Below are positions 62,668 through 64,000 of a stretch of DNA of 64,000 bases, piece after piece. The translations under genes and the position numbers were made by a program. The first letter of the stretch is position 1; every line of letters starts with the position of its first letter. The notes under the pieces are model-generated. The model was not told where the DNA came from, did not search any database, and saw only the letters and a program-made list of their open reading frames with translations. This DNA comes from Pseudo-nitzschia pungens (lineage: Eukaryota > Bacillariophyta > Bacillariophyceae > Bacillariales > Bacillariaceae). The stretch lies in contig CM074758.1 of NCBI GenBank assembly GCA_037355855.1, forward strand, positions 4,189,001 through 4,253,000. Reading direction: 5' to 3'.

Positions 62668-64000
62668 ATGGGCAAGAAAGGACGATCCAAGCGACGCGCC
62701 CGCGGCAACGACAGCGACGACGACGACGATCTATCGGTGAACGGGGCTGCGGACTATCTCTCCGAGTCGCACACCATCGACGGATTGCTGAGCCACAACG
62801 GCGACACGACCACCGTCGGATCCCTGCCCGACGATGCATCCTGGGGCATCCACGACGACGACGATGATGCCTACCAGAGAAAGGGCGGGGCAAACAACAC
62901 CGACCAGCAGTCCGTCGAAGCCAACCAACAAAAATTGTCCGAAATGCTGGGATCCACCGTTCCGGAATTCGCCTCGGAAAAACGCTCGTCCAAGCGGGAG
63001 GCCATGCTCAAGGCGTGGTTCAAGGCGCTGACCCACTACGCGACCCTCCCGCCCTACGACGTCGTGGAGGAGTGGAGGGAGGAACTCGTCAAGGCCTGCG
63101 GCAGCTACGCCCTCCTGAGGGGTTCCCCCTCGGAGCAGTACGCGGGCTGCCGGGTGCTGGAGGCCATGGCCGTTCTGGTGGCCGACCACGATCTCTACGA
63201 CCTCGTTGCGAAGCGGCTCGTCAGGACCATCCAGGGGACGCACAAGGCGGTCCCGGTGCGGGTGAGCGCCCTGAGGGCCCTCGGAATGGTCGTCTTTTGC
63301 GGAATCGAGGACGACGTGATCACCGAATCGGTCCTGGATCTCTGCGAGGCGGTCCTCCGGAGCGAATACCGGGGCCAGTCCACGCCCCCGGCCCTGAGAG
63401 CCTGCGCCTGGCAGGTCTGGACGCTGCTGGCGACCACCGTCCACGAGCTCTACGTGGCCGGCAAGAACCACGAGTCGACGGGCCGGGGCCTCCTGCTCTT
63501 GCCGGTGGTGTCCGAGTGCCTGGAATCGGACGACCACTCGCTCCGGGAAGCCGCCGGGCAGGCCGTGGCCTTTGTCCACGATTGCCGGCTCCGGCTCGGC
63601 GTGGATGGAGACGACGACCGGGCGGAAGCCAGGAACGCCACCGATGCCAAGTACGCGCTGGGATCGTGGGAGGGATCGGAATGGGAGAACGACATCGACG
63701 AAATCACGCAAACGATTTACGACCTGGCGCACGCCAGCGGCCACAATCTGTCCAAGAAGGCCAAAAAGGAGCAGCGGTACGTCTTTCGAGACTACCTCGG
63801 GATGCTCCAGGACAACGAAACCCCCGAGGTGGTGGTCCAGTTTCGTGGCGGGAGCCTCGAGCTGACCAGTTTCGGCGACATTTGCGCGCTGGACTTTGTC
63901 AAGCGCTGTTTGCAGGGCGGCTTCCAGATCCAGCTGCTGACGAATCCCACCCTCCAGGCCATTTTCGGATGCGACGGTGCCGCCCTGGGATATTCGAACG
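62668..64000 (+). CDS. IFRD-like (interferon-related developmental regulator) protein, 3' end outside window
   Basis: The frame is open from ATG 62668 (cacaATGggcaag; MGKKGRSKRRARGNDSDDDD) to the window edge, 444 codons. After a basic then acidic N-terminus there is a helical repeat region (SSKREAMLKAWFKALTHYATLPP, SPSEQYAGCRVLEAMAVLV, VPVRVSALRALGMVVFCGIED, DHSLREAAGQAVAFVHD), followed by KKAKKEQRYVFRDYLGML, GGSLELTSFGDICALDFVKRCLQGGFQIQL and LLTNPTLQAIFG. This order (HEAT-like N-domain, then a short C-terminal domain with a final 'xNxxLxxIFG') is that of the IFRD family, ribosome-associated and transcriptional co-regulator proteins in animals and plants. The family call is moderately sure. 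No intron is evident so far. Confidence 0.72.
   Translation, partial: MGKKGRSKRRARGNDSDDDDDLSVNGAADYLSESHTIDGLLSHNGDTTTVGSLPDDASWGIHDDDDDAYQRKGGANNTDQQSVEANQQKLSEMLGSTVPEFASEKRSSKREAMLKAWFKALTHYATLPPYDVVEEWREELVKACGSYALLRGSPSEQYAGCRVLEAMAVLVADHDLYDLVAKRLVRTIQGTHKAVPVRVSALRALGMVVFCGIEDDVITESVLDLCEAVLRSEYRGQSTPPALRACAWQVWTLLATTVHELYVAGKNHESTGRGLLLLPVVSECLESDDHSLREAAGQAVAFVHDCRLRLGVDGDDDRAEARNATDAKYALGSWEGSEWENDIDEITQTIYDLAHASGHNLSKKAKKEQRYVFRDYLGMLQDNETPEVVVQFRGGSLELTSFGDICALDFVKRCLQGGFQIQLLTNPTLQAIFGCDGAALGYSN

Noticed and set aside
62731..63744. 337-codon minus-strand frame
   Set aside because: It is the antisense shadow of the IFRD-like gene, which has the recognisable motifs.

Overview
The window looks like nuclear DNA of a eukaryote, most likely a stramenopile and probably a diatom. 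The evidence is short GT-AG introns, Ty3/gypsy elements of the kind found in diatoms, a mitochondrial enoyl reductase, a SMARCAD1-type remodeler, a BET-like bromodomain protein and a probable IFRD protein. The species assignment is inference. I see no bacterial operons, tRNA, rRNA or CRISPR arrays.

Bases 1-36531 are a nest of retrotransposons whose order of insertion can be read from target-site duplications (TSDs). The oldest is a plus-strand Ty3/gypsy remnant (35298-36531). A minus-strand Ty3/gypsy element, called #1 here (3' LTR at 8126, 5' LTR ending at 35297), lies next to it. Element #1 was split by a second minus-strand gypsy, #2 (9676-29011, 5-bp TSD tccat). The 3' LTR of #2 was then split by a 12.5-kb LINE with intact ORF1 and ORF2 (9885-22417, 19-bp TSD). 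The pol of #1 carries a 2.1-kb non-autonomous LINE relative (30910-33013, 19-bp TSD). The pol of #2 carries a 5'-truncated LINE tail (25313-26130). The left edge (1-8125) is a complex of a second short element, an inverted LINE copy holding the 5' UTR and part of ORF1, and a 3' fragment. This resembles a 5' inversion. The autonomous and short elements share 5' sequence, 3' stem-loops and a TTA-rich tail, so the LINE probably mobilises the short one.

Bases 36532-42738 hold decayed transposon genes around one host gene, mitochondrial ribosomal protein mL54 (40374-40718).

Bases 43321-64000 are gene-rich and more GC-rich: a five-exon SMARCAD1/Fun30-like remodeler (+), a two-exon protein with a DIX-like N-terminus and an auxilin-type J domain (-), a disordered basic protein (+), a bromodomain-NET protein (+), a mitochondrial trans-2-enoyl-CoA reductase (-), a large single-pass coiled-coil protein with C-terminal repeats (-), and the start of an IFRD-like gene (+) cut by the window edge. 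The intergenic spaces carry pentanucleotide microsatellites and a recurrent, often palindromic, TAAGGTT motif upstream of genes.
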